A DNA stretch of 64,000 bases from Typha latifolia (GCA_019914945.1 CM034102.1:4825501-4889500); one strand, 5' to 3'; counted from the stretch's first letter, positions 1-11,992 are shown. Numbers and translations: made by a program. The notes: generated by a model from the sequence alone, not told the origin.

Positions 1-1190
1 TATTAAATAATTTAAATTTGATTATTTGGAGATAAATTTTAATTTAAATATAATTCTCTATCTCTATCTATTAAAATTTAATTTAAATCAATCTTAAACT
101 AATGGGAGATATATGTAAATAATAAAAAATAATTAAAAAGATAAAATATAATTAAATTTTCATCAAGTTAATTATAAAAGACATCAATACCCTTATTTTG
201 ATATATATACATTACTCTCGGTTAATGATATATATGTCTTTTACTTGATAAAATATTAAGATAATATAATTGTTAAAAAATAATGTGCAAAATTATATAT
301 CTAAAAAAAATTACCTACTGAACCGATAAACCCTTAAAGATCTTAATCGTTAGATCTTCATTAAATTAATTGATAAAAAATTAACTCTATGTCATTGAAG
401 CAAAGCTAAAAAAAAGTATGAGAAAGAAATTTTTTGACCATGCTAGTCATATTCTAATTTATTTTTATTGAAGTAGATAATTCTTTTAAGTTATTATCAA
501 ATTAAGTCTAATTTACTATAATCATAATAAAAATGCTGAACTAATTAATGCTTTATCTCTAAACAAAAACGCGAATTATTTCAACATTTTTATTTGTCCT
601 AAAACACTAGTTAGTTTAACGATTTATGTATATAAATTATTTTAACTTAATTTTTCAGTGGTTTAGAAAAATAATTACCTAAAAATAAAAATGCTAAACT
701 GATTAGCATTTTTAAAAACACTAATTAATTTAACATTTTTATTAGGGCTATAGTAAATTAGACCTCATTTGATAATAAATTTAAGAGAGTTTATTTTAAT
801 GAAAAAAAATAAGAAAGAGGGCTAGTTTGGTCAAAAACTCTGAAAAAGAGGGTTCTACTGTAAATATTTTTACCAAAGCGTGAGATCGCAGTTAGGTAAA
901 AAAGTAGCTGGAAAACATGGGAATAAAGGTATCACTTTCAAAATTTAGCCTAGACAAGATATGCCCTCAAATAGTGTGATTCATTAAATCACAAACAGAG
1001 GATGCGACGAAAACATATGCTGAAGCATGCAAGTATGAACTTTTTCTCAAGGCTTCTCCACAGCAATTGAAGTACAGACACCAACGGAACACACACTTTG
1101 TTAAATAGCATCAGCTTCCAGCAGTCTCCATCTTCAACAACGTGCAGATGATCTAGTGATCCTTTTAAAAATCTTAGGTCCTTGCAAGTA
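1..1190. other. AT-rich intergenic sequence with a MITE
   Basis: No coding region is supported here. The left 420 bases are very AT-rich. About 430-840 is a foldback MITE, listed separately. The last 350 bases lie downstream of the minus-strand MBD4-like gene and probably include its 3' UTR. Confidence 0.6.
430..840. mobile_element. Foldback MITE, copy 1
   Basis: This is a roughly 410-bp AT-rich element. Its right end (GGTCAAAAACTC near 829-840) is inverted relative to the left end (TTTTTGACC near 431-439). The arms carry inverted blocks such as CTAATTTACTATA on the left and TATAGTAAATTAG on the right. The sequence is clearly related to the better preserved copy at 11469-11856. No transposase is present, so it is non-autonomous. 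The left TIR is eroded and no target-site duplication is evident. Confidence 0.65.
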
Positions 1191-4100
1191 TTACGTGTGA
1201 TCAACTAATTCGGCACAATCACTTTCTTCATTGTTATGTATACCACACACAAACTTCCAATAGTCAAGTAATTTATGGTCTTGAGGTACCACTTCCTCTG
1301 GCTTTCCCACACAGAATATGGCGTAGGCATCAGCTGCATACCTGAAAAGGATACATTGCCAATGTGTAAGATGCTTGCCATCTTCCACAAATATGGCAGC
1401 ATTAACTGATGCGGAGTTGAAAAGGAAAGCACTCAAAGCATGCCGGGATTGAGAAACTATGGAAATGCTCAAGGAGATTAAAAAAAGAAGAAAAACTTAC
1501 TTGCCAATACCATGAAGTTGAGTCACGTGAGTCCAGTCACTCCGCAAATACTCATGAGAGAATCGTTTAATCATCCTTGCACGCTTTCTTTGCAGGCCTA
1601 AAGTCTGTATCACCTTCTCGATCTCCTCCTCGGTCACCTTTGTTGCAGTCTCTGCATCACGACAAAGAAGGAACAAGCCTGGTAGCACTTTCCCAACCTG
1701 CATTAAAGAACAGTCATATTATATGCTACAGTTACAGAGACTGACTATCTTCAAGAATAGCATTCTCAAATGCGCACTGCTTTCATAGATAATAAGAAAC
1801 CTTCACCTCAGTAGAATCACAAAGCTTTATCTTTGCCTTTAAAGGTAGAAATGATGCATATGTATAGTCAGTTGTTTGAGGACTCTACAGTCCATATTTG
1901 GTACAACTGTCTTACACATTTATTATACAAACATGGGAAAGTAAAGAGTGGTCATTGAGGAAAAATGCGAGGATTGCTATGTAGATAATATAACACCAGA
2001 GTGTGACTATAGGAAACTAAATAACTAGCTAGCAGTGTAAACTCTAGAACTATAATTTGAGATGAAAAAACATCCCAGGACACTCAACTATATATCATGT
2101 TTCATATTTCTTTAGCATCGCCTATCATTTGAACATCCTAGTGAAAGAAATGTACAAGATTCTCTCCAGCTGAAAAGTTTTCAGGGAGTATACAACCAGA
2201 ACACTATATATGGCATGCATGGGAAATGCAACATTGTACCATGTACACTACTGTACACCTGTACTACAGATATGATATAAAATTATGCCTACATTGCCTC
2301 TTTCATTACAAAAAGTGGGAGTAGGATCAGGGCAAGCAACTCGCTTCCAAAGTTCCAATACACAAATGCCCTTGAGTTACAGTCTACAAGGATTTTTGTA
2401 CCATAATAATGAAAGATTATATATATATATATATCGATAATTGGCTAAGAAAAATGTCGGTTCGTCCACGTGATTTCAGATAAGCAATGAAGTTCAGGTT
2501 TGGGCATCCCTCTTTAAGTTTTTTGCTTCTTCCCTCTCTAAACCTTTTACCTTCTCTTGTTTTATTTCTTGAATCCTTCATCTCTAATCTGCTATTTACT
2601 GCCACAGGATACTATCTGTTTCACCGATTATTAGATCTCCAATCCAAAACCCTAAAGCTTGATCAACTTTACTCATTTTGTAATAGGATCACAATTACAA
2701 CTAACTAACTGTCTGATACTATTAGCCTGTTGTAAATTAGTTCAAGTAGGTTTTTCCATATACTCTTGACCTTTGTTTAGACTAATGAGCAAGTCCGAAT
2801 GGCTGTTGATTACTCATGATTTCTGCCCTATTCTTATGTTTTCAACAGCAGAGTTGTTGTTGACTTTAAATCCTGATTTTGTTAACTTGAAGGCTGTCAC
2901 ATCATTGTAGCACATCCCCTACCTTGAGCTACCCAATAAAGCAAAAGACCAAAACCAAACATTACTACAAGCACAATATAGGATACTTAAGAACGTTACT
3001 AATGTGCATATAAAGTAGATATGTTGATGCTAAAAACAGCCTATATGCTTCATATACTTTAACTGAACCTAGTGCAGGCATGCATGCTTTTCTTGCTTGC
3101 TAAATAGTCTTACGATTTCTAAGGTCTTATTCTTACTAGGTTTCTCTGTAGATTTTTGGATAAAGGATCATATCCAACGCACAAATTTCCAATGTTCATA
3201 GGCCAAGGGTTTGTTTAAGCCTGCACATCTACAGGGAGCTTTGCATGCAAATAATAAGTTGAAACTTATGGATCATACCATCATCAATGTTCAAGCCAAG
3301 AAGCAGCTAAATGATAATGTAATAGATTACATGAGCATCTTTTATTAATTTGTGTATATAATAGACATAGAAAAAGGAAATTTCCCCAGCAAGTTATGCT
3401 TGTACCTCACTCACTTATACTAGAAAAGTTAATTATTGCAAAACTTCAAGCCAAATAAATTTAAGCATGCTGTTCATAGTTTCATACTCACATCACAGAA
3501 TGATAATGTAGAGATCCATAAGGAAAAGAAAATAGAACTGAGATATCATATTGAACTTGAATGAAATTTGGGTATTCCCTCAATACAATGATTTCAGTGG
3601 CTGAGCCACATGTATCCAAAGTGGGGCCATAGGCCCCTAAATTTTACAAATGTAATGCCAATTTTCATCTTGGCCCCTCATTTTCTAAAAAAATAGTATG
3701 CTAACGTACTAAGTGGCCCCTCCTTAAATTTGAAACTGGCTACGCCCTGAATAATTTGCTAACTTCTGAACGAACCAGAAAACATCCACAGAACTATAAT
3801 TCATTCAGAACAAGGAGTAAACAAAGAAATTCATGGAAAAATCATGACTTCAAAATAACACAGAACAACTACAAAGATTTAAATGGTCTGGACAATCAGG
3901 TTTCTCTATACAAATCATAACAAATAAAAGTTTAAATATCTCATATATGCCTCAAATATTATTTATGGACTTCAACATAAGAAAGTATTAGATATAAATA
4001 GTTTCAATTGCCATGTTAATATTTGACGATCAAAGCCTAGAAAGACACCAATCAATATTATATTCAATTATTGCATATATAAAGCTTGCGAAAACAGAGA

Positions 4101-4736
4101 AGGAAACAAACTACATAAAATTTAAAGTACCTGTTTCCCAGTAGTTATATTGAGGAGCATGCATATGATCAAAACCCTCCATGGATCAAAAGAGTGCCTT
4201 TCTTGAAGTAATTCATGGCACGACGGCGGAGGTTCCCACGTGCTATCCCCCGCGACTCTACGGTAGGCGTCGGACATCTTCTCCGCCGCAGACAGCTGCG
4301 ACGGCTGCCTCTTCCTCTCCTTCTTCCTAACCTTCCCCTCATCCGCAATCACGCTCTTCTTCCTCTTCCTTTTCTCCCCAGAAGTGCATCTCGGCGTCTT
4401 AATCTTCTTGGTTCCCTTCTTGTCGATGGCGAGGGGCGGCGAGGAAGCATCGGGTGGGAGCGGGAAGAAGCGGGAGACGACCACGGGCTTTCCGGCGACA
4501 GTGGTGCGGAGGTAGGAGGAAGGGGATTTCTTAATCCTTTTGGTCTTGTTGAAAAGGGGAGGAGGGGTTTGAGGGCTAATGGAATTGGGGCGGTGGAGGG
4601 CTTCTTGGGTGTTAGTGTCTTCGTGTCGGAATTGGTCGCCTCCGAGGAGGGAAGGGGAAGACGACGCCCGGTGAGAAGAAGGGTTTCCTCTGTACGCGAA
4701 GGAGGTGAGGATGTCGTCGATCGATCGCAGGCTCAT
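1191..4736 (-). CDS. MBD4L: MBD4-like DNA glycosylase (HhH-GPD)
   Basis: This is a nuclear base-excision-repair glycosylase; MBD4-type enzymes remove thymine or uracil from G:T and G:U mismatches. Three coding exons, read on the minus strand: 4736-4131, 1697-1501 and 1341-1191, joined in phase to give about 317 aa. Intron 1 is 2.4 kb. Residues 1-170 are a basic, Lys/Arg-rich, probably disordered leader with no methyl-CpG-binding domain, as is usual for the plant family. The glycosylase fold begins at the DPWRVLIICMLLN segment near residue 185. The helix-hairpin-helix is LHGIGKYAADAY, about 263-274. The catalytic aspartate is D289 in VPQDHKL, equivalent to human MBD4 D560. The start chosen is the first ATG of the long GC-rich exon. 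The tail after WKFV is family-variable, so the exact 3' end is less sure. The gene is divergent from KDTA. Confidence 0.9.
2419..2433. repeat. AT microsatellite
   Basis: A short (AT)n tract inside intron 1 of the MBD4-like gene, with no evident function. Confidence 0.7.
3595..3750. mobile_element. Short MITE, CAGTGGC-GAGCC type
   Basis: This roughly 155-bp element in the large MBD4L intron starts with CAGTGGCTGAGCCA and ends with TGGCTACGCCCTG, an imperfect terminal inverted repeat. The inside has the GGGGCCAT / GGCCCC and TAAATTT-rich signature that I recognise from a very common plant repeat family. I could not settle a target-site duplication or the superfamily. Confidence 0.6.
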
Positions 4737-5061
4737 CTCCGTCGGCGTTGCTCATGGTACCCGAACCCGTCTCTGTCCGTTTGGTAGCTCGAATCGAATG
4801 GATTGATCGGATTCGGATTCCAAATTTTATACCTTATCCATTTAGCGAGTCTAACTCTATAAAGTGTTTTTAATAGTTCAGATTTACTGTGTAGCAAAAA
4901 ATAATAATTTAACTATTATAAATATAATAATTATAATTTAAGGGATGAAAACAAAAAGATGATGCAAATGTAGGTGTTATTTGAAAATTACCACAGAATC
5001 TATTGCCACTGGTGTAAAATATTTGCCGAAGTGCGTCCAAGCATTTGCTTAGACCCCTAGG
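4737..5061. promoter_or_regulatory. Divergent promoter, MBD4L / KDTA
   Basis: Only 325 bp separate the MBD4L and KDTA start codons, which point away from each other. A TATAAAG match on the plus strand at 4858-4864 lies about 200 bp before the KDTA ATG. The middle (4800-5000) is AT-rich between GC-rich coding flanks. Shared regulation is an inference from this geometry. Confidence 0.6.
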
Positions 5062-8000
5062 ATGAAGACGACGAGGAGTTTGGCTTACGGTCTCTACAAG
5101 GCGGCGAGCCGCGCGGTCGCACCGGCGCTTTTCCTACTCGTCCAATGGCGGAGGCTACGTGGGTTCGAGCACCGAACCCGATGGCCCGAGCGCTTCGGCC
5201 GCCCTTCCTCGCCTCGCCCTCCGGGGACCCTCCTCTGGTTCCACGCCGTCTCCTTAGGTGAAGGCTTGGCCGCGATCCCCGTCATCAACCACTGCCTCCG
5301 GCATCACCCCGATCTCCGAATCTTGATGACCACCGCAACGCTCTCCGCCTTGTAAGAATCGATCCACCTCTTCTTCATCGATCTCCATTCTATTCTCTGC
5401 TACCGTAGATTGTTACTTTTGAACGAAATAAGAGGTCATATTGTTCTCTTGCAGCGAAGTTATCAAGGATCAGCTACCCAGTGGTGTGATATATCAGGTG
5501 TGCATTTCTACATCAAAAGAGAGAAAGGGAAAGGAGAATACCTTTTGGATTGAGCAAAGCAATGAAATTTCCCATGAATCGATTTGTTCGAGTGAGGAAA
5601 TTTCATACTGGTTTTATATATAAAATTTCTTTCTCTTTTATTGAGAGTGTACAATCTTGTTATAGCTTGCGCCTCTTGACTATCCCCCGGCGATGGAAAG
5701 TTTTCTTGGTTATTGGAGGCCGAAGGCGATCCTTCTAATGGAAAGTGAACTATGGCCCAACCTTATTATTTCTGCAGCAGAGAAAGGAGTGAGTGGTCCT
5801 GTCACAATACTTTCGTATAAATTTCGCCATATGAATATAAGAAGTTTCGTCTTGGAAAGTTAGTTGATTTTTGTTCTTCTTTCCTGTGTATCAATTATAT
5901 AAAATAAATCTAGAATAAGCAGACAATCTGAGGGTGGGGGTGTGGAGTTCTCTTTAGGACTCTAATCTGCTGCTCTTTTTTCCCTGAGAGCTATGACATT
6001 GACAATTGTGCTGATTGCTTAAGAACTAGCATCAATGAAGACTATCCTTCAATTCATCTACTAGTTAACTCTTGTCACTGTTTTTGTCATCAATTTCTTC
6101 GCGATTACTATCTATTATCTAAACAACTGTTATACTGGAAAAATAACCGCTGCATGGTTTCTCCAGATTGCGGTGGCAATATTAAATGCCCGCATGTCAT
6201 TCAAATCTTTCAAACGGTGGTCAGGCCCTCTAACTCTGCCATTGATCTCATTGATGTTGTCAAAAATATCACTGATTGCCTCACTGGTACTTACTCATGG
6301 ATTCTGATCTTGTATAAATAACTGTTTGCCTCTTCATAATTTACTGTTCTGTTTGGTAGAGCACTACCCAGGCTATCCGTTTTCAGTTGCTACATGCATC
6401 ATCATCAATTATCCATTTTGCTGGTGATCTGAAATATGGTATGCTTGATTTCTTGCTCTTATGACATTACAGTCCAATAAAGCTTGCTTTATTTTTGTTA
6501 ATTTCTCATATGAAGAAGTCAAGGTTAGATAGCATATTTACTTTATAGGTGCCATCACTTCTTCTAGGTGACACCCTTTCATACCTAACATATGAAGATC
6601 CAGAAAACTATACTCCTCTTGTTTGTTTTATAAGAATGAAATGTTAAGATAATTATATCTTTATAGCACATATCAGATGTAACATAAATTTTACATTTAT
6701 CTAGCTGTTGGAGATTCTAGTATTAGTGACAATGAGGCAAGAAAGATAAAAGATCTTCAGGTGCAGCTCATCGGCAGGCCCATTTGGATGGCAGCGTCCA
6801 TACATAAAGGAGAAGAAGAAGGTCAGCAACTCTATTATTTCGATTTAAAACCAAATATTCTATGTCCCGTTTCTTGTTCACTTCTTATTTCGTGCTTAGA
6901 TTGTCTGATTGTTTTAAATTAAAGCATGTATACGTAATATGTTTTCTATGTATGATCTTCTTTTTCATTATTCTAATGATTGATACTAAGGAATCACTCA
7001 TCCTGTGGAAAGAAAGTTCTGGTTAGAGTCATCTTTACTTGTTTTCGTTCTTTTTAACCATCTAAATTTATTTATTTAGGACATTACTTATCTTATAAGG
7101 GCCATCCAAAGGTTGACTCCTTGCACTTAAGCGGTCAAGGATTCAAGCTGTGCAAATAACGACCAACACCATCACATCGACAACACACAAAAAGAACTCC
7201 TTTTCACGAATTACAAATCTTTTACCCAAATGCCCAAGTGCCCAGCCCCATCAAAAGACCATCACCACCTCAACACAATAACCTTATGTTCCAAACTTTC
7301 AATAGGATGAAAAAGTCCGAGAAACTTAGGAGGAAAAGATGGTGAGAATGCAAGCAGGAGGGAAGATGATGTTGATAGTGGCAATTGTTTTAGTGAAGTA
7401 GATATGTGACGGAACAATTTTTTTAACATTGAAATCAGTGAAATTTCTCCTTATGGTTAACGTCTTGTAAGCTCTTTTTATAGAAAGGTAGACCGTCAAA
7501 TTTTAAGGGCCTAAACTATTGATCATCAATGGTTACTTTTGAGAACTGAATGGCAGTTTTATATCTCTCTATTTCTAACCAACCTCTGATATTCTTGGTT
7601 AAACTTTATTCAATTTTTTTGTTTGTTTGTATCTAAATTTTGACTTTGAAGATTTATTGGATGAATGAAGCAAAATTGCATTTTAGCCTTTTAGGATTTT
7701 CCTTACATATGATGCATCTTTTGCAGTGCTTCTTGTACAACATGGTCCTGTAACTTATTTTCAATTGTAAATTTGTAATGCTTCTATTTTTGTTGCAGTC
7801 ATGGTTTGGGCTCACAGTCAGTTAGTCATGATGTACCCTACCTCACTTATGATTCTTGTGACGAGGCATCCTCAAGATGGACAAAAGATTGCCTTAGTAT
7901 GTAACTGATTCTTATGTTAGTGATCCTTTTCTATCTTTCCCAATTTGGACATACTTTGCAGCTCTGGTTGCTTGAAACCTTGTTTCTGCTTACATACTAA

Positions 8001-9410
8001 TTTTCATTTTACTTTATTTGTCCATTTAGTGGCTATAAGTTCTGCATTAATTAGGATTGAGATGCTCAAATTTGAAGTTACGAAACTTGACCATAAAACT
8101 ATTAATCAAATGGATGCACAGAGATGACTTCTGTTGATAGAAGGATGCTCTAGAAGATGTCTACTTAGGGGCAAAATATATAATTGTTTGCCCTGAAAGG
8201 AAGCATACAGGTGATAATGAACATTCTTATAAACTCATTGGTTTCTTGCAGGCGCTGAAAAGACAAGGAATGAATGTTGCACTCAGGTCTAGACATGAAG
8301 TGATCACTTGTAGCACAAATGTATATGTGGTTGACACTTTAGGTAGGTACCATTAACTGGGCTTCATTTATTGGATTTCCTGGGAGTATTATGAAATGAC
8401 ACTCATTCTCTTGCATTTTAAGTTTGTCAGTTCATTTTTTTCCTGCTCCTCTGCTACAGTTGTACTTGGTTATTTGATTTGCTATATTATTGCTGATTAA
8501 TTCTATATTTGGGTATTTTCTAACAATATATATTCTTATTTTGTTCTCATATAATGGAATCATTTACTCTTGAGCGTTTTGTTAATGTTGCAAATATCTA
8601 TCAGTTTCTGATAACTTGATACAGGAGAATTAAGAACTCTCTATAGAGTTACTCCAATATCAGTGATTGGAGGTTCTTTTTTACCTGGTTTAGCTGGTCA
8701 TAATATATCTGAGGCTGCTGCAGCAGGTTGTGCTGTTTTGACTGGTAAAGCATATGCCACAACAAGTCCAACTGTCATTTTGTTTCTTCCTCTATGATTC
8801 ATGGTACCTGACATTCTTCAATCTTTCACTTCCAGGTCCCCATGTTGGGCACTTCTCCCATATGTTAATGGAGATGAGACGATTGAACTTATTGTCAGTT
8901 GCACAGGTGAGGGAAGTTTCTTTTTCCTTATCTAATACATTAAGCATCTATAGCTGACAATTGAAGTAATATGCTAATGATTAGGAACAGCTGCCAATAT
9001 AAGTTCCTGTATTGTGATCACCACCGCAGGAAGTATCATGACATACAAGTTTTGCATATTTATGGCAATTTTGGAACACAGGATTTAGCATCTGAACACT
9101 TGTTCAGTTTTTCCTTTTATGTAACATGCAAGTTTCTCTACTGTCAGCACTAACTAATGATTAGGAACAGTTTCAGTGGAACATTTTGTTTCCATCCACT
9201 CAATGAATCATTTTGTCACATTTGCAGGTGTCTGGAGAAATCGAACTAGTGGAAGCTTTGAAACTTCTACTAAGTGATGCCAAAGCCCTTGAAGCACGAC
9301 AAAAGGCTGCAAAACAAGCTTTTTCAAGTATGTCAAATGGAGTAGTCGGCCGAGTCTGGAGTCTCGTAAAAACTTTCGTTCTCCAACAGTCTGGTGGACC
9401 AGATGGTTGA
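5062..9410 (+). CDS. KDTA: 3-deoxy-D-manno-octulosonate (KDO) transferase
   Basis: This is the plant homologue of bacterial WaaA/KdtA, a GT-B glycosyltransferase that moves KDO from CMP-KDO to a lipid A-like acceptor. The Arabidopsis protein is reported in mitochondria. Eleven exons give 444 aa: 5062-5351, 5455-5497, 5666-5788, 6167-6286, 6360-6438, 6705-6821, 7799-7896, 8252-8342, 8625-8744, 8836-8906 and 9228-9410. All junctions are GT-AG and in phase. The N-terminal KDO-transferase domain contains WFHAVSLGEG; E67 matches the catalytic-base Glu of the bacterial HxASxGE motif. It continues through MESELWPNLI, LNARMS and SFKRW. The C-terminal domain includes TRHPQDGQKIA, VIGGSFLPGLAGHN and EAAAAGCAVLTGPHVGHF, typical of the donor site. 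The intronless bacterial ancestor is now split by introns, one of them 977 bp. The first residues, rich in Arg and Ala, could serve as an organelle-targeting peptide. Confidence 0.95.
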
Positions 9411-9589
9411 ATTCTGGTAAACAAGTTTTCTTAGTGATTTTTGACAATTATCTCATTAAATTAATCTAATTTACAGTCTACCTTACAGATAGTCATGCAG
9501 GAGGGTGACCTTTAACTGACAGACACTCTCTGGGTTAACAAATGATTGTAGAATATCATGTCTATTGCATTTCCATAAAACCTAAGGGT

Positions 9590-10820
9590 TCTTATTTGTC
9601 ACTCCATTGTGTCTCTTCTCTTCATGCGCCGCAATGGCGGTTCTTTGAAGGATGGAACTCCTGAAGGCAGTTTCTTCAAGGAGGTCAAGATGGTGCCATT
9701 ATGATGAACAATTGGAAGAGCTAATGAGTTTTTAACCATTTGCCACGATAACCTGCAGAGGAGTAGCACACTTACATTTTCAGTGGCTTGCCGTTGCAAC
9801 ATTTGGGTCTAAGAAGCTATGAGTGCTACCACTGTCCACCAAGATGCAAATGGGTTTTGCGTTTACCATGCCAGTGATTATGATTGTGTTGGAGTTTTGC
9901 CCTGCTATAGCATTAAGGAAAATTTCAATAATTGCCTCAAGTTTTCAGTGGTTTGCCTTTGCAACATTTGGGTCTAAGAAGCTATGAGTGCTACCACTGT
10001 CCACCAAGATGCAAATGGGTTTTGCATTTAGCATGCCAGTGATTATGATTATGTTGGAGGAGTTTTGCCCTGCATTAAGGAAATTTCAATAATTGGTTCA
10101 GAGTGGTCAACTATAATATTTTTCAGGCTCCTTTTCTTCACATTATGGTGAATCATCCTCATCCAAATTTATCATGAACAGCTATTGTTTAATGCATTTG
10201 TGGCCCCCTTTTTCCATACTTCATCACAGTTATAGCAAAGCTCATTTTCTGTTCTTGTTCTCACTTTGGCAGGTGAGAGTGTCAATAATGGGATCGGTAA
10301 TAGGGTGCTTTGGAACACTGAAGTGACTTGTTTGTTTTGACAGCACTTTAGTTTTGGCAACAGCATTTGGAATGGAGGTAGGATTAGTGTAGTGAGTCTG
10401 TGTATGAGGAATTTCTTGCTTTGGAATAATTTAGAGGTGTGACAGATGCAATTGTTTATGAATTCCACGACGTGCTCTTGCATTTTTACACTTTCTATGT
10501 AAACCGTTTGATTCTTTAAAAAAAAACATGTAAACAGTTTGATGGGTAGTATAAGGGTGAAACATATAGACCATATGCTTAATGTCATCTTTCAACTCAC
10601 TAATAAAACTTGGGATAAAATACTCTTTAGTGAAGTATTTATTTTTAATCATCATAAGAGCTTTCAGTTCATCAAATCTTTCTTGGTATTTTGTAATAAT
10701 ATCTTCTTGTACCAACTTGTTAAACTCACTAATTATGTTAAAAAAAACTAATGCTAGGAAAAAATAGAAATAGTTTGAAACTGAAAATATAAAAAATAGG
10801 AAAAAAAATAAAAACAAAAT
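9590..10820 (-). pseudogene. Ty3/gypsy gag-protease relic
   Basis: Read on the minus strand, conserved retrotransposon pieces appear in the normal order. A gag segment lies near 10590-10760, with YQERFDELKALM, EYFIPSFISEL and KHMVYMFHPYTTHQ. A degraded zinc-knuckle-like LCYNCDEVWKKG follows near 10200-10250. Retropepsin-type aspartic protease sequence comes next, with ICILVDSGSTHSFLDP in two tandem copies between 9777 and 10105. Stops and frame changes interrupt the reading, and no reverse transcriptase, integrase or LTR pair was found, so this is a dead fragment. The orientation is opposite to both neighbouring genes. Confidence 0.75.
9777..10105 (-). repeat. 165-bp tandem duplication of protease segment
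   Basis: The stretch containing the ATTTGGGTCTAAGAAGC block at 9801 recurs at 9966, a period of 165 bp, with only scattered differences over the whole unit. Each copy encodes the same protease active-site region on the minus strand. Confidence 0.85.
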
Positions 10821-11059
10821 TATGTAACTGTGAGGGAAACCATATCACTAATTATTAATATAATTTTTATTATTCTTTAATTATTTAATATTAATTTATG
10901 TTACATCAAATATAATAATTATTTTTATATTAATATTGAACTAAATGTTAGAATTAATTTATATTAGTCTTTAACTCTTTCTTTTTTATATTAGAAAGTA
11001 GAATAATAATACCTATTCCAGTGACGTTCTGTTACTGTAAAAGGGCAGCAAGAAGATGA

Positions 11060-11310
11060 AAATTCCAACATTCTTATAAGCACATTAGTTTGGTACTGTC
11101 ATATATTTGCCTCTGTTACAATTCTACTTGGTAATATTAGATTTGCTCCTTATACTGATGATTAATTCTATATTTGACTACCTGCTCTAACTATTTAGAT
11201 ACTTATTTTATCTCCCTATAGTGGACTCATTTATTCTTGTCTTTTCTCTTCATGCGCCGCCGACGGCGGTTGTTTGAAGATTTTAACTCCAAAAGGACAG
11301 TGCCGAATTG
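11060..11310. repeat. Degenerate copy of KDTA intron sequence
   Basis: The sequence at about 11090-11250 aligns by eye, with gaps, to KDTA intron 8 at about 8430-8580. Shared blocks include GATTAATTCTATATTTG and the series TTGTACTTGGT / TTCTACTTGGT, TAATGGAATCATTTACTCTTG / TAGTGGACTCATTTATTCTTG. The adjoining 11250-11310 resembles 9610-9680 (block TCTTCTCTTCATGCGCCGC). It looks like an old partial duplication, now non-coding. Confidence 0.55.
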
Positions 11311-11468
11311 GTTCAGCAATCATTGGGAAAAGTTTATAGCTAGATCTTCTTTATGGCTGCATTTAACTCTTAACAGGTACTGACTGTTCTAATATTGCCA
11401 TTGGATTTTTTGGAATCCTGGTGTTAAGGTTCAGATATACTGACTAACACACTACTTTCTTCTTCTGT

Positions 11469-11856
11469 AGAGTTTTTGACCAAAATAGCCTCGTATTTTT
11501 AATTTTTTTTACCGAAATAGATTGCTCTCAAACTTATTTACCGAATAAAATCTAATTCACTGTAGCCCTAATAAAAATACTGAACAACTGATCAACGTTT
11601 TTAAAAATACTAATTAGTTTAGCGTTTTTATCGCTAGACAATTTTTTTCCTAAATTACTGAAAGACTAAGTTAAAGAAATTTATATACATAAAATGCTGA
11701 ACAAATCAGCGTTTTAGGATCAAATAAAAATATTGATCAGTTTAGCATTATTTTTATTAGGGCTACAGTAAATTAGATCTCATTTGTTAAATAAATTTGA
11801 GGATAGTCTATTTTGGTAAAAAAGTTTTAGAAGAGGGCTAGTTTGGTCAAAAACTC
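11469..11856. mobile_element. Foldback MITE, copy 2
   Basis: This 388-bp element is bounded by the terminal inverted repeat AGAGTTTTTGACC / GGTCAAAAACTCT. Complementarity continues inward: the left arm has TCTAATTCACTGTAGCCC and the right arm has GGGCTACAGTAAATTAGA. The element could therefore fold into one long hairpin. It has no coding capacity. It is related to the copy at 430-840. I found no unambiguous target-site duplication. Confidence 0.75.
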
Positions 11857-11984
11857 TCTTATGTAGAGATTGAATTCCTAATGAATTTATTCTTTCTCAT
11901 TCAATGTTTGAACTCTAAATATTATGATAAAGTCACTGCTCAATTGGTTATATATATATTGGATACGAGATCGGCCTATCCACT

Positions 11985-11992
11985 TATATAAA
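11985..11992 (+). promoter_or_regulatory. TATA box of RH21
   Basis: A TATATAAA match lies 265 bp before the RH21 ATG. That would put transcription start near 12015-12025 and give a 5' UTR of about 235 bp. No other TATA-like element lies nearer the start codon. Confidence 0.45.

Noticed and set aside
7100..7270. SINE-like B box (GGATTCAAGC) in a KDTA intron
   Set aside because: There is no A box upstream and no terminal A tail or target duplication, so it is too weak to call.
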